This document shows, piece by piece, positions 44,732-57,297 of a stretch of DNA of 64,000 nucleotides (position 1 is the first letter of the stretch; the number at the start of each line of letters is the position of its first letter). The position numbers and the translations under genes are program-made. The stretch lies in the NCBI GenBank assembly GCA_021613535.1, contig CP075493.1, positions 14,694,001-14,758,000 on the forward strand. Reading direction: 5' to 3'. The DNA comes from Adineta vaga. Its lineage: Eukaryota > Rotifera. The notes beneath the pieces were generated by a model. That model was given only the letters and a program-made list of their open reading frames with translations. It was not told the origin of the DNA and did no database searches.

Positions 44732-45779
44732 TTATTTTTGAATCGAAACACATTTAATAATTTCATAAAGAGACATCATAATAACTGAATTTGGTATAAC
44801 AATACATGCACGAGGTAATGAACCAGAAAAAAGACCTTGAAAACCTCGTCTTTCTATAAGAATAAGAAATGTTTTTAAAACTGATTGTCTTTTTGGTGAA
44901 ACTTGCAAACGTGTTTTTAAAACATCAAGTGGTTGTGTTATTAATGATGTTAAAAATGCTGCAATTGTTGATGATATTGGACTTATAATTTGATGATATT
45001 TATTTGGAATAAATTTTTCTAATTGATTTTGAATTTTCCAATAAAGTGTCCAAATAATTGAATTAAATGGAAGAGATATACTTAATGTTATGAAATAACC
45101 TTTATAAAATCCACGTAAACCTTCACCAGATTTCGAATAAATATTTCGAATAACATCATTTATTCGAATTCCATCACATGAACGCGTTATCATTACTCGT
45201 TGAGTTAATACATCAATTGGAACTATTTAAATTACAAAGAGAATCTTTATTCTTTTCCTTGTATAAAGATTTAATCATACCGAGAAAAGTTTGTTGTATA
45301 AGAGCAGCTGTGGCAGCTGATGTTAAACTTGTGAAAGTATCCCATTGAGATACTGAAATATATCGTGGTCGATGATTTTTTAAAAACGTTCGTGTTATTT
45401 CTAATGTTGTCATAAAAACAGGTTCGAAAAAAAGTGCACAAAAACTAATGGAATATCCACGATAGAAACCATATCGAATTTTTTCATGAAGATATATTTG
45501 CTTTCTTATTTGAGATGCTGATCTGGAATTATTTTCTTGTGTTTGCAGACGAGTTTTAATCACAGCTAATGGATGAAAACATGTTCTTAATACAAGTGAA
45601 CTTGTTGATAGAAGACCAAGAAATTTTAGTTTATTCAAATCATTCCAATATAATTCATGACTATTTTTTTCTCGTTGTCTTTTTTAAAAAATAATGAAAA
45701 TAATTCATTTATCTATTATAGGATAGAAAAATAAATCTTACTCGATGATATCATTTGATTTTCTATTAAGTGTAACCAT
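44732..45779 (-). CDS. Mitochondrial carrier, SLC25A44-like
   Basis: Three exons: 45779-45742, 45678-45281 and 45222-44732; introns of 63 and 58 nt; 308 residues. Three carrier repeats are seen through their signatures: FHPLAVIKTRLQTQ, VPIDVLTQRVM and TQPLDVLKTRLQV (Px[DE]xxx[KR]x[KR]Q type; the first has His-Pro-Leu-Ala, so its acidic residue is missing), each followed by a GFYRG, GFYKG or GLFSG phrase. The missing acidic residue in repeat 1 and the WNDLNKLKFLG start fit the SLC25A44 group, which in vertebrates imports branched-chain amino acids into mitochondria. No targeting peptide is expected in this family. It is the ordinary gene bordering the truncated tandem unit, and its stop codon lies 90 bp from the array junction. 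Confidence 0.85.
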
Positions 45780-45940
45780 TTTTCTTTCAAATGATAGTCA
45801 TAATCATTTCGTATGCAATGAACATTTCATATAGGTCAATAAGTACAAAATAGAATAGATGTCAGACATCATTCGCACTGGTTTTCCTAACGGACGAATC
45901 AAAAGTTTTTTTCTTCTTTTTGCCACCTATTGAATATGAA

Positions 45941-47115
45941 CTAGAACGATACAACTGTCCCGTTTGGTAATGTGGATCCAGCTAAAGATGCTGTTTGTTT
46001 AAATTGTTCATCAGCTACATGAGCTTTAGTAAAATCACTTTTACTTGTTTGAATCTTCATAGAATTAACGCGAACAAAACGAGCCATAAAAAATCTACTT
46101 CCTATGACGGTTGCTTCAACTACTATCAAACACACAATTCGTAATATTTAATTTTGTTCCATTCAATCGTGTCATAACAATTTGTGAAGTCTAAGGGTTA
46201 TTTCGAATAATTGTACCAACAAATTGACCATCGGTTACATTCGCAGAAGTTAATATAGTATTTTCAATTAATGGCACCATTCATATTTGTTCTCATCGCT
46301 TGAATATAAAATCAAAGTCACCATTTTTTATAGTAGCATGGATGGCAAACATGAACAATGAAAATAAATTCGAACTTTTAAAATTAGCATCGACAAATTG
46401 GCTCTCACTTGATTAAGCTTAACATTGATCATGCGAGTAGAATCAAATTCACATTGTTCAAATGTTGTATTTTCAAGCGAACTTTCTGAAAGTTGTGTCC
46501 AGCGAAATGAACAATCGTTAAAACGTGCTGAATTTGCTTCTATTGTCATCATATTCGCATTTTCGAAATCAATACCGGTGTTAAATAGTGTCTTATGAAG
46601 CGTAGCTTGACGTAAATCTGCACTTTTAAATGATGAACCACCTACAAAATGTGCATTACTTAAATTGACCTTGAATAAATTTGTTTGAAAATAATGGCAA
46701 GAAGTACACTTGAATCCATAGAGATGTGCATAGGTCATGCTTGCCTCAGAAAAGTTGCCACCAATATATGAACTATTTTTGAAACTAGCATTATCAAGTG
46801 TTGCTTTCCAAAAGCAGATTGTCATTGGTGGAAATTTCCATAGAGTAAAAATTGATCTACTAGTGTTTTTTGTTCCAGTGAAATTATCACAACGTATATA
46901 CGAAGAAGAAAAATGCTATCTTTTCGACCGATATTTATTGCAGTTAGATCTGCCGATGTTAATGATATAACAGGTTCTAAACATTTTTCCGAAACAATCG
47001 AAGCTGCTTCATAGAATGATTGGATAATAAAAGATTTTCGTGCAGAATTAAGTTGTCGTATTGCAGATAAGGATTGAAATCGGACAACAAATTGTGCTGA
47101 TTCGCTTCCGTTCAA
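45941..47115 (-). pseudogene. Pentapeptide-repeat protein, decayed
   Basis: On the minus strand, ARKSFIIQSFYEAASIVSEK leads to SLTSADLTAINIGRK, then the frame changes (about 46930) to a run of A(D/N)LXX-type pentapeptides (KATLDNASFKNSS, VNLSNAHF, SADLRQATL, FENANMMTIEANSARF). A one-base loss near 46405 breaks the frame again (NFKSSNLFS); further on come a stop in the ANVTDGQFVGT stretch and another shift, ending in EQFKQTASLAGSTLPNGTVV. Pentapeptide runs fold into a right-handed beta-helix. Bdelloids hold many membrane-anchored genes of this type. At least three lesions make it non-functional. Confidence 0.7.
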
Positions 47116-47539
47116 TGTTCTACCTTATTCTAATAGAAGTTTTGTTAGCAAATTGACACTGTTATATTATGAAAATTAAATAAATACAATGTGACATATG
47201 TCAAGGATTATATTGAAATACTTTTGAGACTATATGTATTTTATTATATGATTGAATAAGCTACATTTCATTTCTAGTATATACACTAGCGTCAAAAATA
47301 TTAATCTTAGCCTTTTAAATTATTAATTGAATTTATTTACAGAAAACATGTGGATTCCTTTTATTCAGCTGTTATCTATGGCATTTTCAAGATTATTTTT
47401 CGTTTCTTACTTTACAAAATAAAATATTATTTTGTCTTACTCATATGAGAAACTTCACAGATGCTGAAAAATAAGAGATATTTAAAAAGATAATGATTTT
47501 ATTTATTATTCTGCCTTATAATTTTCAAAAAAACGAGTA
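47116..47539. other. Intergenic region
   Basis: AT-rich promoter-side region of the MACPF gene; no distinct site or gene seen. Confidence 0.4.
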
Positions 47540-49297
47540 ATGAAGATTATCGTTGTGCTTCAATTAATTACACTCGTTAATTCTGTGCGAGGTGATGTAA
47601 CTATAAAAGATATTGAAACTTATATACGCGTTGGTGAATATCTAAGAACATCTGATCAACTGTCAACACCACGAATGGAAACACTGGAAAATAGTAACAA
47701 TATTGGTATTGGCTACGACCCGCTGTACGGTAGTCCAGTCTGCTACACTGCAAGCTGTCAAGTAGACGGTTTTCGTAATTCGATATTCAAACTTAATTAC
47801 GTTCAGAGTCCATCGGGTGGTTGTACTTCAAAACTCATTCCTGAATACGTTACAATGCAATGTTTACCAGGAAGCGAAAGAGCAACAGATACACAAGTAA
47901 TTGACAAAGTCGATCGACTCAAGCAAGTAACAGAAAACGGATTTGAGATTAGTGGTGGTGCGAAATACAAATGGATGTCTGCTAGCTACAAATATTCGAA
48001 AGAAACTCGATTTATAATTGATAAAATATATCAGGAAAAATCAGAAGTTCTATATACTACACTCAAAATATCCCATGCAAAATTATCAATGTTTGAACCA
48101 AAAATGGATCTGTCAGACAATTTCCGTTATGTTATCGAAAATTTACCATGCTGTGAATATAATGAGCTTGTTGAAAAGTACATTTACGACTATATTTTTG
48201 GGTATTTCGGGTATTCCTATGTTACAATGTTAGTATTAGGTGGAATTGCACAACAAAGCATGATAATTCAGTCGTCAAACGCTACTGCTCTTGAAGAACA
48301 AGGAATTAAGAAAAGTCACGAAGCAGATCTGCAGTTCGCTGTAACTTTTGGTATAAAACCCAGTGGAAATCAAGACAATACAACACATGCAATGTTCATG
48401 AGTCAAGTCTCTAAGAGTTACACTACGATGATGGGTGGTGATCCATCGATAGGTAAAATTGACGATTGGGCTAAAACTGTCAAGAGCAATCCTGTTATCA
48501 CCAAATTCAGCATTAAATACATTTTCGATATTCTTACACAAGCAGAAGGTCGTTTTCCAAACGATCAAAATATTAGTATGAAATCCAAAATGATTGAACA
48601 AGCACTGAATAATTACATCGACACACCAATCTATTGTTACGGAAACAACTGTTCAGGTCATGGTAGTTGCCAAGATACAGGTTACTTTCAATTTGGCGAA
48701 TGTCAATGTCAGGACGGATGGTCAGGTATTGATTGTTCAAAGAAAGTTGACGAAAAACCCAAGCCATCAGTTCTCAGTGGTACATTGTGTGGAAGTGAGG
48801 TAAATCTCACCTGTGGTAGTGTATATCCAAACATCAGCTGTCCTGGAGGTTGGCAAGATACTAAATGGTCACATTGTAGTAAAACTTCAACAGACAGTGT
48901 ACCAAGTCTTACCGGTACTATTTGCGGTTACCAAGTTGGAAATTTAACAGTTTTATGTGATGGACGTAATCCGTATTCAGATGCATGTCCCAAAGGTTAT
49001 CAACGATATCAAAAGGCACCTAGAACATTCTGTTACAAAACTGATTCAATTCGTGACGATTTACCTGGAACAATGTGTGGAATGCAAGTGAGAGTATTCA
49101 CAGAATGGAAGCTTGAAAGTTCATCCTGGTCCACTGTTACCGAAATTACTTGTGATGGTTATTATCCTGGTAGAGGATCATGTCCACCAAGCTATGAATT
49201 ACGAACAGGTTACTATGTGATGGTAGTTGCTTGTGGATTTTTGGACTTGGGAAGTTGTGACAGAATATTTAAGTACTCTTTTTGTTCTAAGAAATAA
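47540..49297 (+). CDS. Secreted MACPF (perforin-like) protein with EGF and three C-terminal repeats
   Basis: Single exon, 585 residues. Signal peptide (MKIIVVLQLITLVNS). Residues about 60-345 form a MACPF domain; the signature region is YIFGYFGYSYVTMLVLGG (about 217-234), where the usual Gly-Thr-His is replaced by Gly-Tyr-Ser. An EGF-like module follows (CSGHGSC... CQCQDGWSGIDC, about 366-400), then three repeats starting GTLCG, GTICG and GTMCG, each with C-x-C and a CP-x-GY/GW or CPPSY phrase. MACPF proteins oligomerise and insert in membranes in immune attack, predation or development. The layout (MACPF, EGF, Cys repeats) is that of animal immune-type effectors; target and activity are unknown. 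No transmembrane anchor. Confidence 0.82.
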   Translation: MKIIVVLQLITLVNSVRGDVTIKDIETYIRVGEYLRTSDQLSTPRMETLENSNNIGIGYDPLYGSPVCYTASCQVDGFRNSIFKLNYVQSPSGGCTSKLIPEYVTMQCLPGSERATDTQVIDKVDRLKQVTENGFEISGGAKYKWMSASYKYSKETRFIIDKIYQEKSEVLYTTLKISHAKLSMFEPKMDLSDNFRYVIENLPCCEYNELVEKYIYDYIFGYFGYSYVTMLVLGGIAQQSMIIQSSNATALEEQGIKKSHEADLQFAVTFGIKPSGNQDNTTHAMFMSQVSKSYTTMMGGDPSIGKIDDWAKTVKSNPVITKFSIKYIFDILTQAEGRFPNDQNISMKSKMIEQALNNYIDTPIYCYGNNCSGHGSCQDTGYFQFGECQCQDGWSGIDCSKKVDEKPKPSVLSGTLCGSEVNLTCGSVYPNISCPGGWQDTKWSHCSKTSTDSVPSLTGTICGYQVGNLTVLCDGRNPYSDACPKGYQRYQKAPRTFCYKTDSIRDDLPGTMCGMQVRVFTEWKLESSSWSTVTEITCDGYYPGRGSCPPSYELRTGYYVMVVACGFLDLGSCDRIFKYSFCSKK

Positions 49298-50023
49298 AGG
49301 AACGGTATAGTTGAATCAATTGTTCTGCTGAAAAGTAGTTTTGAGTGTGTGGGTGAAATTCTGATTAAAGAAAAGATATCCTGATCCTTACTCTTCGAAA
49401 AATATGAAATTATTAACGGTAGAAAAGAGCACTACAAAGATCATTTGAACTATGTGACTATTTATATATGTAGTTCAAAGTTTCTGTTCAAAAATTCATC
49501 GAAATGAAATTTAAACTATCTTCAGATACATAAATTGATTTTTCTTGTGGACAATTATTTCAATGATGATAAAACTAAAAAGTATTATCTCCACACGATG
49601 GTTCCAACATTAATGCTTCGTAAAGCAATGACATCAGAGAGAAAAAACATCTATGTCACGCGTCCACAGCTGTATTGAAACTTCAGAATAACTGGGAGAG
49701 AGAGAGAGAGAAAATCTTTGCTTCGCTTCTTTTTTGTTGTCTTTATAAAAATTAATAACTACATAAAAGCACAAATTTGAGAATGATGATGATGAATAAT
49801 TATTTTTAATAAGCGAACATCAGAGCTTTAAATGTGAGCTTCATTTTCTTTTGATGATTTTCTACATCTGTTTACCGTATTTTTGTAATATCAAAGAATA
49901 ATTAAATGACCAAAAAAAATTTTTTTTTCCTTTTATCTATATATAAAGGACTGATCATTATTCTATAATAAAACACATTTTAATTTTTCAAAAATATTAA
50001 ACACATTGTTTAGTTAAGAAAAA
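49298..50023. other. Intergenic region with a GA microsatellite
   Basis: About nine GA units near 49691-49713. A TATA-like tatatataaagg near 49938-49949 lies about 75 bp before the next gene. Otherwise featureless. Confidence 0.45.
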
Positions 50024-50929
50024 ATGAGTTCTTCAACAACTACTAGTTCGACAAATTATGATATTGTTGCACCAATTTCAATATTCTTTGCATTAATAGC
50101 TATAACGATTTCTTTTTTCATATTAATATTATTTTGTTTAACAAAACAATTACATACAGTGAGTCATTTATTAAGATGTAATACATGTGTATCATCAATA
50201 TTGTATTGTATTGTTCAATGTAATAATTATATTTATCTTTTTACTATCAAATGGAATACAAGTAATGAATCATGTCGATGGCGTGGCTATTTCGGATATG
50301 TTGCAATTGTTGCTGTTGTTTATTCATATCTTTTACAATCTATCTCACGATCATTTTTTACATTTTTTTATATGAAATATCGATGGATAACTACATTTAA
50401 AATACATTTTTGTCTGATTATTATGGGATGGATTCTTGTATTTATTGTTCCATTACCAGCAATTCTAACTAAAGATATTTATTTTCGTCCTGGTTTTCTT
50501 TGTTGGGTACCAAGACAATCTCTTTTACATGCTGTTTATACAGTTATGATGTATTACTTAATACCAATTGTATTAATAATTATGATTTATATTTTAATCT
50601 ATGTTCGAATTCATTCGTATGCAACTAATCCAGCAATTGCACAAGATCAAAGAAGACGAAAAACTCGTGATTTGGAAGTCTTACGGAATATTCTCATTTT
50701 ATTTAGTATTTATATTCTCGGAGCCATTCCATTGTTATTTTATATGTTAACAAGTGTGGAATTCTTTTATTCTATTGGAATTATAAGTGTATCATTTACA
50801 GTTATGATTGAAAAGTTCGTTTCATTATTGATTGATCGAGATATTCGAAATGCAACAAAGAGATATTTTGGTTATCGTAGAATGCAAATTGTTCCAATTC
50901 AAAATTTTATTGCTACTCTCCCTAAATGA
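50024..50929 (+). CDS. 7TM receptor, single exon, rhodopsin-like
   Basis: 301 residues, intronless, with a Ser/Thr-rich short N-terminus. Seven hydrophobic segments: IFFALIAITISFFILILF, a second around TCVSSILYCIVQ, a third ending SISRSFFTFFY (Ser-Arg-Ser in the DRY position), a fourth IMGWILVFIVPLP, a fifth YYLIPIVLIIMIYILIYV, a sixth NILILFSIYILGAIPLLF and a seventh around ISVSFTVMIEKFVSLL. Two Cys (ESCRWRG and GFLCWVP) can form the usual TM3-loop 2 bridge. Loop 3 is basic (QDQRRRKTRD). This belongs to a receptor type multiplied in bdelloids; no ligand can be inferred. It is less like the other two small receptors here than they are like each other. Confidence 0.82.
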   Translation: MSSSTTTSSTNYDIVAPISIFFALIAITISFFILILFCLTKQLHTVSHLLRCNTCVSSILYCIVQCNNYIYLFTIKWNTSNESCRWRGYFGYVAIVAVVYSYLLQSISRSFFTFFYMKYRWITTFKIHFCLIIMGWILVFIVPLPAILTKDIYFRPGFLCWVPRQSLLHAVYTVMMYYLIPIVLIIMIYILIYVRIHSYATNPAIAQDQRRRKTRDLEVLRNILILFSIYILGAIPLLFYMLTSVEFFYSIGIISVSFTVMIEKFVSLLIDRDIRNATKRYFGYRRMQIVPIQNFIATLPK

Positions 50930-51795
50930 ATTTCATAATGTAAACTATTTGTCCTCTACAGTAGAAGAAATCTTAATCTTATTTATGTTGTATACATCGT
51001 CGTTCACTTCTCTTTTTCTTTCCTCTATACGTTTTGTTGTTTCTATTTCTATCATATCAATTGAGTATTTCAAATAAAAAACGAACATGACGTCATCAGT
51101 GACTTTAAAACAAGCGTATATCAAATGTGAAAAAAGTGGAGATATTATCAGTTGTGGTAGATGTCAACAACTGAGAGATATTCGAAATGTGGTTTTCATC
51201 TAGGAATGGAAGCATCAATTGCTAGACAATATTGGTCTTGTTGTTATTCATTGGAACGAGAATCGAATGATCGATGAATCGACCAAATAAGACACATAGA
51301 TGTTTCTCACTGTTTAAATCAATGGCGTTTTAATTTATGATAAAAATGTCAATTAAGGAAGAGGAGACGAGCCATGTTTTGAATCTCCATTTCTATAGTG
51401 AAAAATAAACTTGAAAAAATTGATTTATTTCTTTCATTAATATTTTCGTTGGGTATTAGAAAAATAAGCTGTCTTTTTTTCTGCAGATATAATAAATGAT
51501 CGTCATCCATCATTTCGGATTGGTGATAATTATTCGTCAATAAATACATATATGATATTGATATATAAAAAAAGATGTCCTATGAATGTGCGCAAGTCAT
51601 TATACAGGTAAATGATGAAAACAAACGTTGATCAGATAGGATAGATCATATTCGATTTTGCAAAATACGATATTCTTTTTTAGTTTTACTATTCTGTAGA
51701 ATAACCTAGAGTAGATAGAGCTCTTACAATCTCGATTCAACTTTCCGTTATTACAAAAATTTATCAAAACTAATATTTTTTTCTGATAGATTCCT
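50930..51795. other. Intergenic region
   Basis: No supportable gene; short open frames on both strands lack family features. Confidence 0.4.
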
Positions 51796-54700
51796 ATGAC
51801 ATCGACAAAAGCCGACGTCAGAGTCAAAAACCAAACGTCACCAACGAATCCTCTTTCACACAATCAACGAAGAAATAGACAAATCCTATCGATTATTTGT
51901 AGCATGTGAGTAGAATCAGTTTTATTTAATATCTGAAGTATGATTTCTTTTGATCATTATCAGAAAATGTTGTTCTTATTTACGATCAAATCGAACAACA
52001 TTTCATCTTTTGATGTGTCTACTCTATGTAAGTTTAACGATACTTGTTGGTATTATTGTAGTTAATGTTACTTCACAAAAACCAATAGGTGTGTGTTTTC
52101 AATATTGTAAATGTTAGAAATCATGTGTTTTCTTGTGTGATTTAGTTGACAAATGTGAAATAAGTTTTGTCGCAGTTATTCCAAATCCAATTGAATATAT
52201 TCATACTCCACGATCTGTTGCCATTGGTGATTTTAATCTTGATAGATTATTGGATATGGTTGTTGTTAATCAGGCTGTTGATAATATTGCTATATTTTTT
52301 GGACTGGGTGATGGTAATTTTCAAAATCAGATGGAATATTCCACTGGTATCAATTCGAAACCATGTATGGTTGCAGTCGGTGATTTTAATCGAGACAATC
52401 GATTAGATATCGCTGTGGCTAATTTTCGCTCAAATAATATTGCGATCTTTCTTGGACTTGGAAATGGAATCTTTGCAGAGAAAATATTCATTTCAACCGC
52501 GTCATCTCGTCCAGTTTGGATACATGTAGATGACTTTGATAATGATGAAATGATCGATCTAGTAACGGTTAATTATGGCACAGATAGTATAAGTATATTT
52601 CATGGTTTGGGAAATGGTGTGTTCTCATTGACGATGACATATTCAACAGGTTTCGATTCATATCCAGTGTCAATCATATCTAGAGATTTTAATAACGATA
52701 AACAATTAGATCTTATCGTCACCAACTACGGTACAGATAGTATTGGTCTATTTTTAGGATTTATGAATGGAACTTTCCAGAATCAAAAATCATTTTTCAT
52801 TGGATATGGATCCCATCCATATTCGGTCACTGCTGGTTATTTTGATAATGATACTTTTCTTGACATTGCTGTGACTAATAATGGATATAATAGTATTAGT
52901 ATACTTTTGGGTGATGAGAATGGAACATTCCATCTTCAAGTTTCATATTCTACGGGTAGTTCATCTCCATATATAATACTTTGTGGCGATTTTAACAACG
53001 ATTATCAAATGGATTTAATCGTTACTAATAAAGGTATAAATAATATTATTGTATTTCTTGGATTGAATAATGGAAGTTTCGTTTTATCAAAAATGTATTC
53101 AACTGGTTCAACTTCTTCGATTTCAGCTGGTTTAGGTGATTTTAATGGTGATCATCGACTGGACATGAGTGTTGTTAATAATGATACAAATAGTATTGAT
53201 ATTCTGATTAGTTATGATGAATTCTTTCCACTTCAATTGGAATATTCTACAGAAGTGAAAATATCTTTTATTACGATAGGGAATTTTAATAACGATGGTT
53301 ACTTGGATATCATTGGACTTGGTTCTGAAAATACTTTTTATTTATATCCTGGAATCGGTAAGGGTTCATTTGGTGAACCGCTAATTTATAAAACTGCTAC
53401 TTCACCAAACTTTATTAGAACAGCTGATTTTAATAAAGATCATCGAATGGACATCGTTGCCGTTAACATTGAAAATAATAGCGTAAGTATATTTCTGGGC
53501 TACGGCAATGGATCTTTTGATACTGAAAGAGAATATGCAGTTGGCGATTATCCATATCGTGTAGCTGTTAGTGATTTGAATAATGATACTTGGTTAGATC
53601 TGATTGTCACTAATTATCATGGTAACAGTATAAGTATACTTTTTGGACTTGACAACGGTACTTTCAGGAACCAAACGCAGTATTCAACTATGTTCTATCC
53701 ATATGCTATATCTATTACTGATTTAAATAATGACAATCGGTTAGATATTGTCATCGCGAATTTTCTTAATAGTTCTCTCAGTGTCTTTTTTGGATATAAA
53801 AATGGGTCATTCACTAATCAAACCGTTTATCTTACAGACGTTCAACCCATATCTGTAGAAGCTGCTGATTTTAACGGTGACAATCAAATAGATATTCTTG
53901 CTATTACTTCTCAAATTAATACTATAAATCTTTTTATTGGATTTGGTAATGGTTCATTTCAAAATCCAATTACTTATCCATTAGATTTTACTCCAAATAG
54001 TCTTGTTATTGCAGATTTTAATAATGACACTAAAATTGATCTTCTTATGCTCAGTAGTAGTGATAAAACTCTAAATCTGTTTCTTGGTCTTGGAAATGGT
54101 TCTTTTGCAAACCGAATAAAGTTTCCAACTGGTAATTGGGCAACTTCAGTTGTTATTGGTGATTTTAATGATGACAAATGGTTGGATACTGCGTTTGTTA
54201 ATTTTATTGATTCTACAATAAGTGTTTTAATTCATAAGGATAGAGGAAACTTTTCATATGGAGTACCCTACTCATCGGCTACCGGTGCTATTTTACGATC
54301 TGTTGTGACTCATGATTTTAATAATGACAGTTATTTAGATTTAATGGTTACAAATTATGGCACAAAAAGTGTAGGCCTACTTTTTGGTCAGAGTAATGCA
54401 ACTTTTAATAATCAAATATTGTTTAGTACTGGCCAAAATTCTTACCCATATTCAATTGCAATTGGTAATTTTAACAACGATACTCGACTAGATGTGGCTA
54501 TTGCTAATTCTGGTACGAACATGATTGAAGTTTTACTTGCAAATAAAAATGGAACGTTTTCATTTGAAACAACGTATGGAACGGGATCAAAGTTGACTCC
54601 ATCTGTGATTGCTACAGGAGATTTTAATAACCATGGTGTATCAGAAGTTATTGTTACTTATGATGATGCTGATGATATTCATATATTTAGTACATATGAT

Positions 54701-56332
54701 ACTGCATTTTTTAGAGATCAAGAAATCTATGCGACTGATGGTTATCCATTATCTATCGTTGTCGATGACTTCAACGACGATACCTTTCTAGATATTATCA
54801 CTGTTTGTAGAACTGACAACGCTATGAATATTTTTTTTGGACATGGCAATGGAACTTTTGCCAATAAAACAGTCTATCCTATGGGTATTAGTCCACTCTC
54901 ATTGGGTGTCGGAGACTTTAATAATGATACATGGCTCGATCTTGTGATCACTAATTATATTAATAGTTCCATAAGTGTCATTTTAGGCTATGGAAACGGC
55001 TCTTTTACCAAAGAAACAAGATATTCAACGGGTGCTTCTCCTACATTTGTACGTGTCGCTAATGTCAATAATGACCGTCGATTAGATCTTATCGTTCTCA
55101 ATATTGTAAGTAACACTATAAGTATCCTTTTGGGACATGGTAATGGAACGTTTAGAAATCAAATGACTTATCCTACTGGATCAGGTCCACAGTCGCTGGA
55201 TGTGGGTAATTTCAATAACGATACTCTATTGGATATTGTTGTTTCTGAGACTCGTAGTAGTTCGATAAGCGTGCTTTTTGGGTATGGCAATGGTTCTTTT
55301 TCCAAGCGAACGATACATGCAAATAGTACTTCAACAAGATTTGTAATCGTTGCAGATGTCAACAATGATGAACGATCAGATTTCATCACTGCCAATACTT
55401 TCGAAAATGCGATTGGTGTTCATCTTGGATACGGAAACGGTTCCTTTGCTCAACAAAGGATGTATCTTTGTGGAAATGCTCCTCAGGCTATAGCTATTCA
55501 TGATTTAAATAATGATGGCTTCTTAGATGCTATCGTTACTTCCGTTGGTGGTAATGGTGTAAGCGTTCTCCTCGGTTATGGCGATGGTTCTTTTGCTAAT
55601 TATGTCATGTATCCATGTGGTTCATCCCCATACGGTATTGGCGTTGCTGATTTTAACCGAGACAATCGATTGGATCTTGCTGTTACCAGTCGAAACCTAA
55701 ATAGAGTAAGTGTCTTTATCGGCTATAGTAACATCACTTTGGTAAATCGAATGACACTCATTACCGGTAATCAATCTCGACCAAAATCAATTGCCATCGC
55801 TGATTTTAATAACGATAACCAATCCGATATAAGTGTTGTCAATTCGGGTACGAACAACGTGGGCATCTTTCTTAGTCATGGTAATGGCACTTTTACTGAT
55901 CAAATCATCATTGCCGTTGGTCTTAGTCCACATTCGATAGATGTTGCAGATTTTAATAAAGATACTAGAATGGATATTGTGGTTACTAATTCTGGTAATG
56001 ACACGCTGAGTGTTCTTCTTGGATCCGCCAATGGATTATTCGAAAATCAAACGATGTACACAGTTGGCTCGGGTCCACAGTTTGTGACCGTTGCTGATTT
56101 TGATAATGACAGTTTTTTGGATATTATCGTTGTTATTTATAATACAAATAGTGTCGAAATCATCTTTGGACAAGGCAATGGTATATTTACAGGTCTTCGG
56201 AAATTTTCGATTGGTTATGGAACTCATCCGTTTTCTCTAGTTGTTGGCGATTATAATGGCGATAGAAAACTTGACTTTGCCGTTGCTAATGGAGGCACTG
56301 ACTCTTTAAAACTTATGCTACAAACATGTTAA
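51796..56332 (+). CDS. Giant FG-GAP/VCBS-repeat membrane-anchored protein
   Basis: Three exons: 51796-51905, 51964-52088 and 52146-56332; introns of 58 and 57 nt; 1473 residues. Exon 1 codes a basic/polar cytoplasmic tail (MTSTKADVRVKNQTSPTNPL), exon 2 a membrane segment (HLLMCLLYVSLTILVGIIVV), exon 3 an uninterrupted array of about 27 FG-GAP-like repeats of some 46 residues. Typical unit: DFNNDxxLDIVVTN, SISIFLGYGNGSF, then Q...YSTG. The Asp/Asn-rich DFNNDxxLD loops match the calcium-binding DxDxDG-like loops of integrin alpha propellers. As a type II protein the repeats face outside; 27 repeats make about four seven-bladed propellers. It probably acts in adhesion or binding. The repeats are diverged, unlike the TPRs at 15 kb. 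Confidence 0.88.
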
Positions 56333-57297
56333 CATATAATTTATTGCTATGACTTGCTTTTTGCAATACTCGCGAGGACTATGCGGATTTTAATAGAAAA
56401 CTAAAGTAACTGTTTAAATCGACTTATCATCTAGACATATATTCATGATAATGAACAAGAGACCTCACACTCTCAGCTTCAAGAGTATTTTTGTAAACGA
56501 TTTGCTAATACAATGAGATAAGTATAAAATAGCAATAAAGAAATTCTTTTGAATGGTAAATCAACTCAACGAGAATATAATTTAATGAAGTAAAGAGCAT
56601 CTGTTGACATGGAAAAGGCATAATTTCAGTATTTTTCTCTCTTTCTCATTTCTACGATGAAAATAGAGCAATGTTGATTTTCTTTCATCAGAAGAATTGT
56701 TTTTCAAAATGTTTATTTCAACAGTAATGTTATGTTCGGAGAAGAATGAAGAATATGATCTACTTCTCCTTTGAATAAAAATTGATGTTTGAAACCTATC
56801 CAAGAATATATGTAATCATTTCAATTTAGGTAAGAAAATCTAATTGGATTTGTATTAAAACTATTATTTTCTTTTGATTGCGTAAGACTGACTTTTCAAA
56901 ATCATTTAAAGGAAAGCATAACAAAAATAGACTGTAAAATTTCACATGTTCTCCGTAGTATAATTATATAATTGCTTCTTGTAAGTTTGACTTCAAATGA
57001 AAATAATGTTGTTTATATTTGGAGCAGAACTTCAGCATATAACAAATCAAAATAACTTATGCTGCCGACCCATACTAACAAGGAACGAAAAAAACGACGT
57101 TATTATGTGTGCGTTAAAAAACTTTTTTAATTTGCTGAAGAACAATTGAAACAGCATTGGTTGTTAACAACTCGACTTATTCTTAAAATAATTAGATTTT
57201 TTAACACGTAGAAATGTGCGCTTTTTTGTTCCTTGTCTATTTGGGGAGAAGTTTTTTCTGAGATTGTTCCAATATATTTTTCTTTTAGATTGAGATC
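56333..57297. other. Intergenic region
   Basis: About 960 bp of AT-rich DNA; no gene or repeat recognised. Confidence 0.4.
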
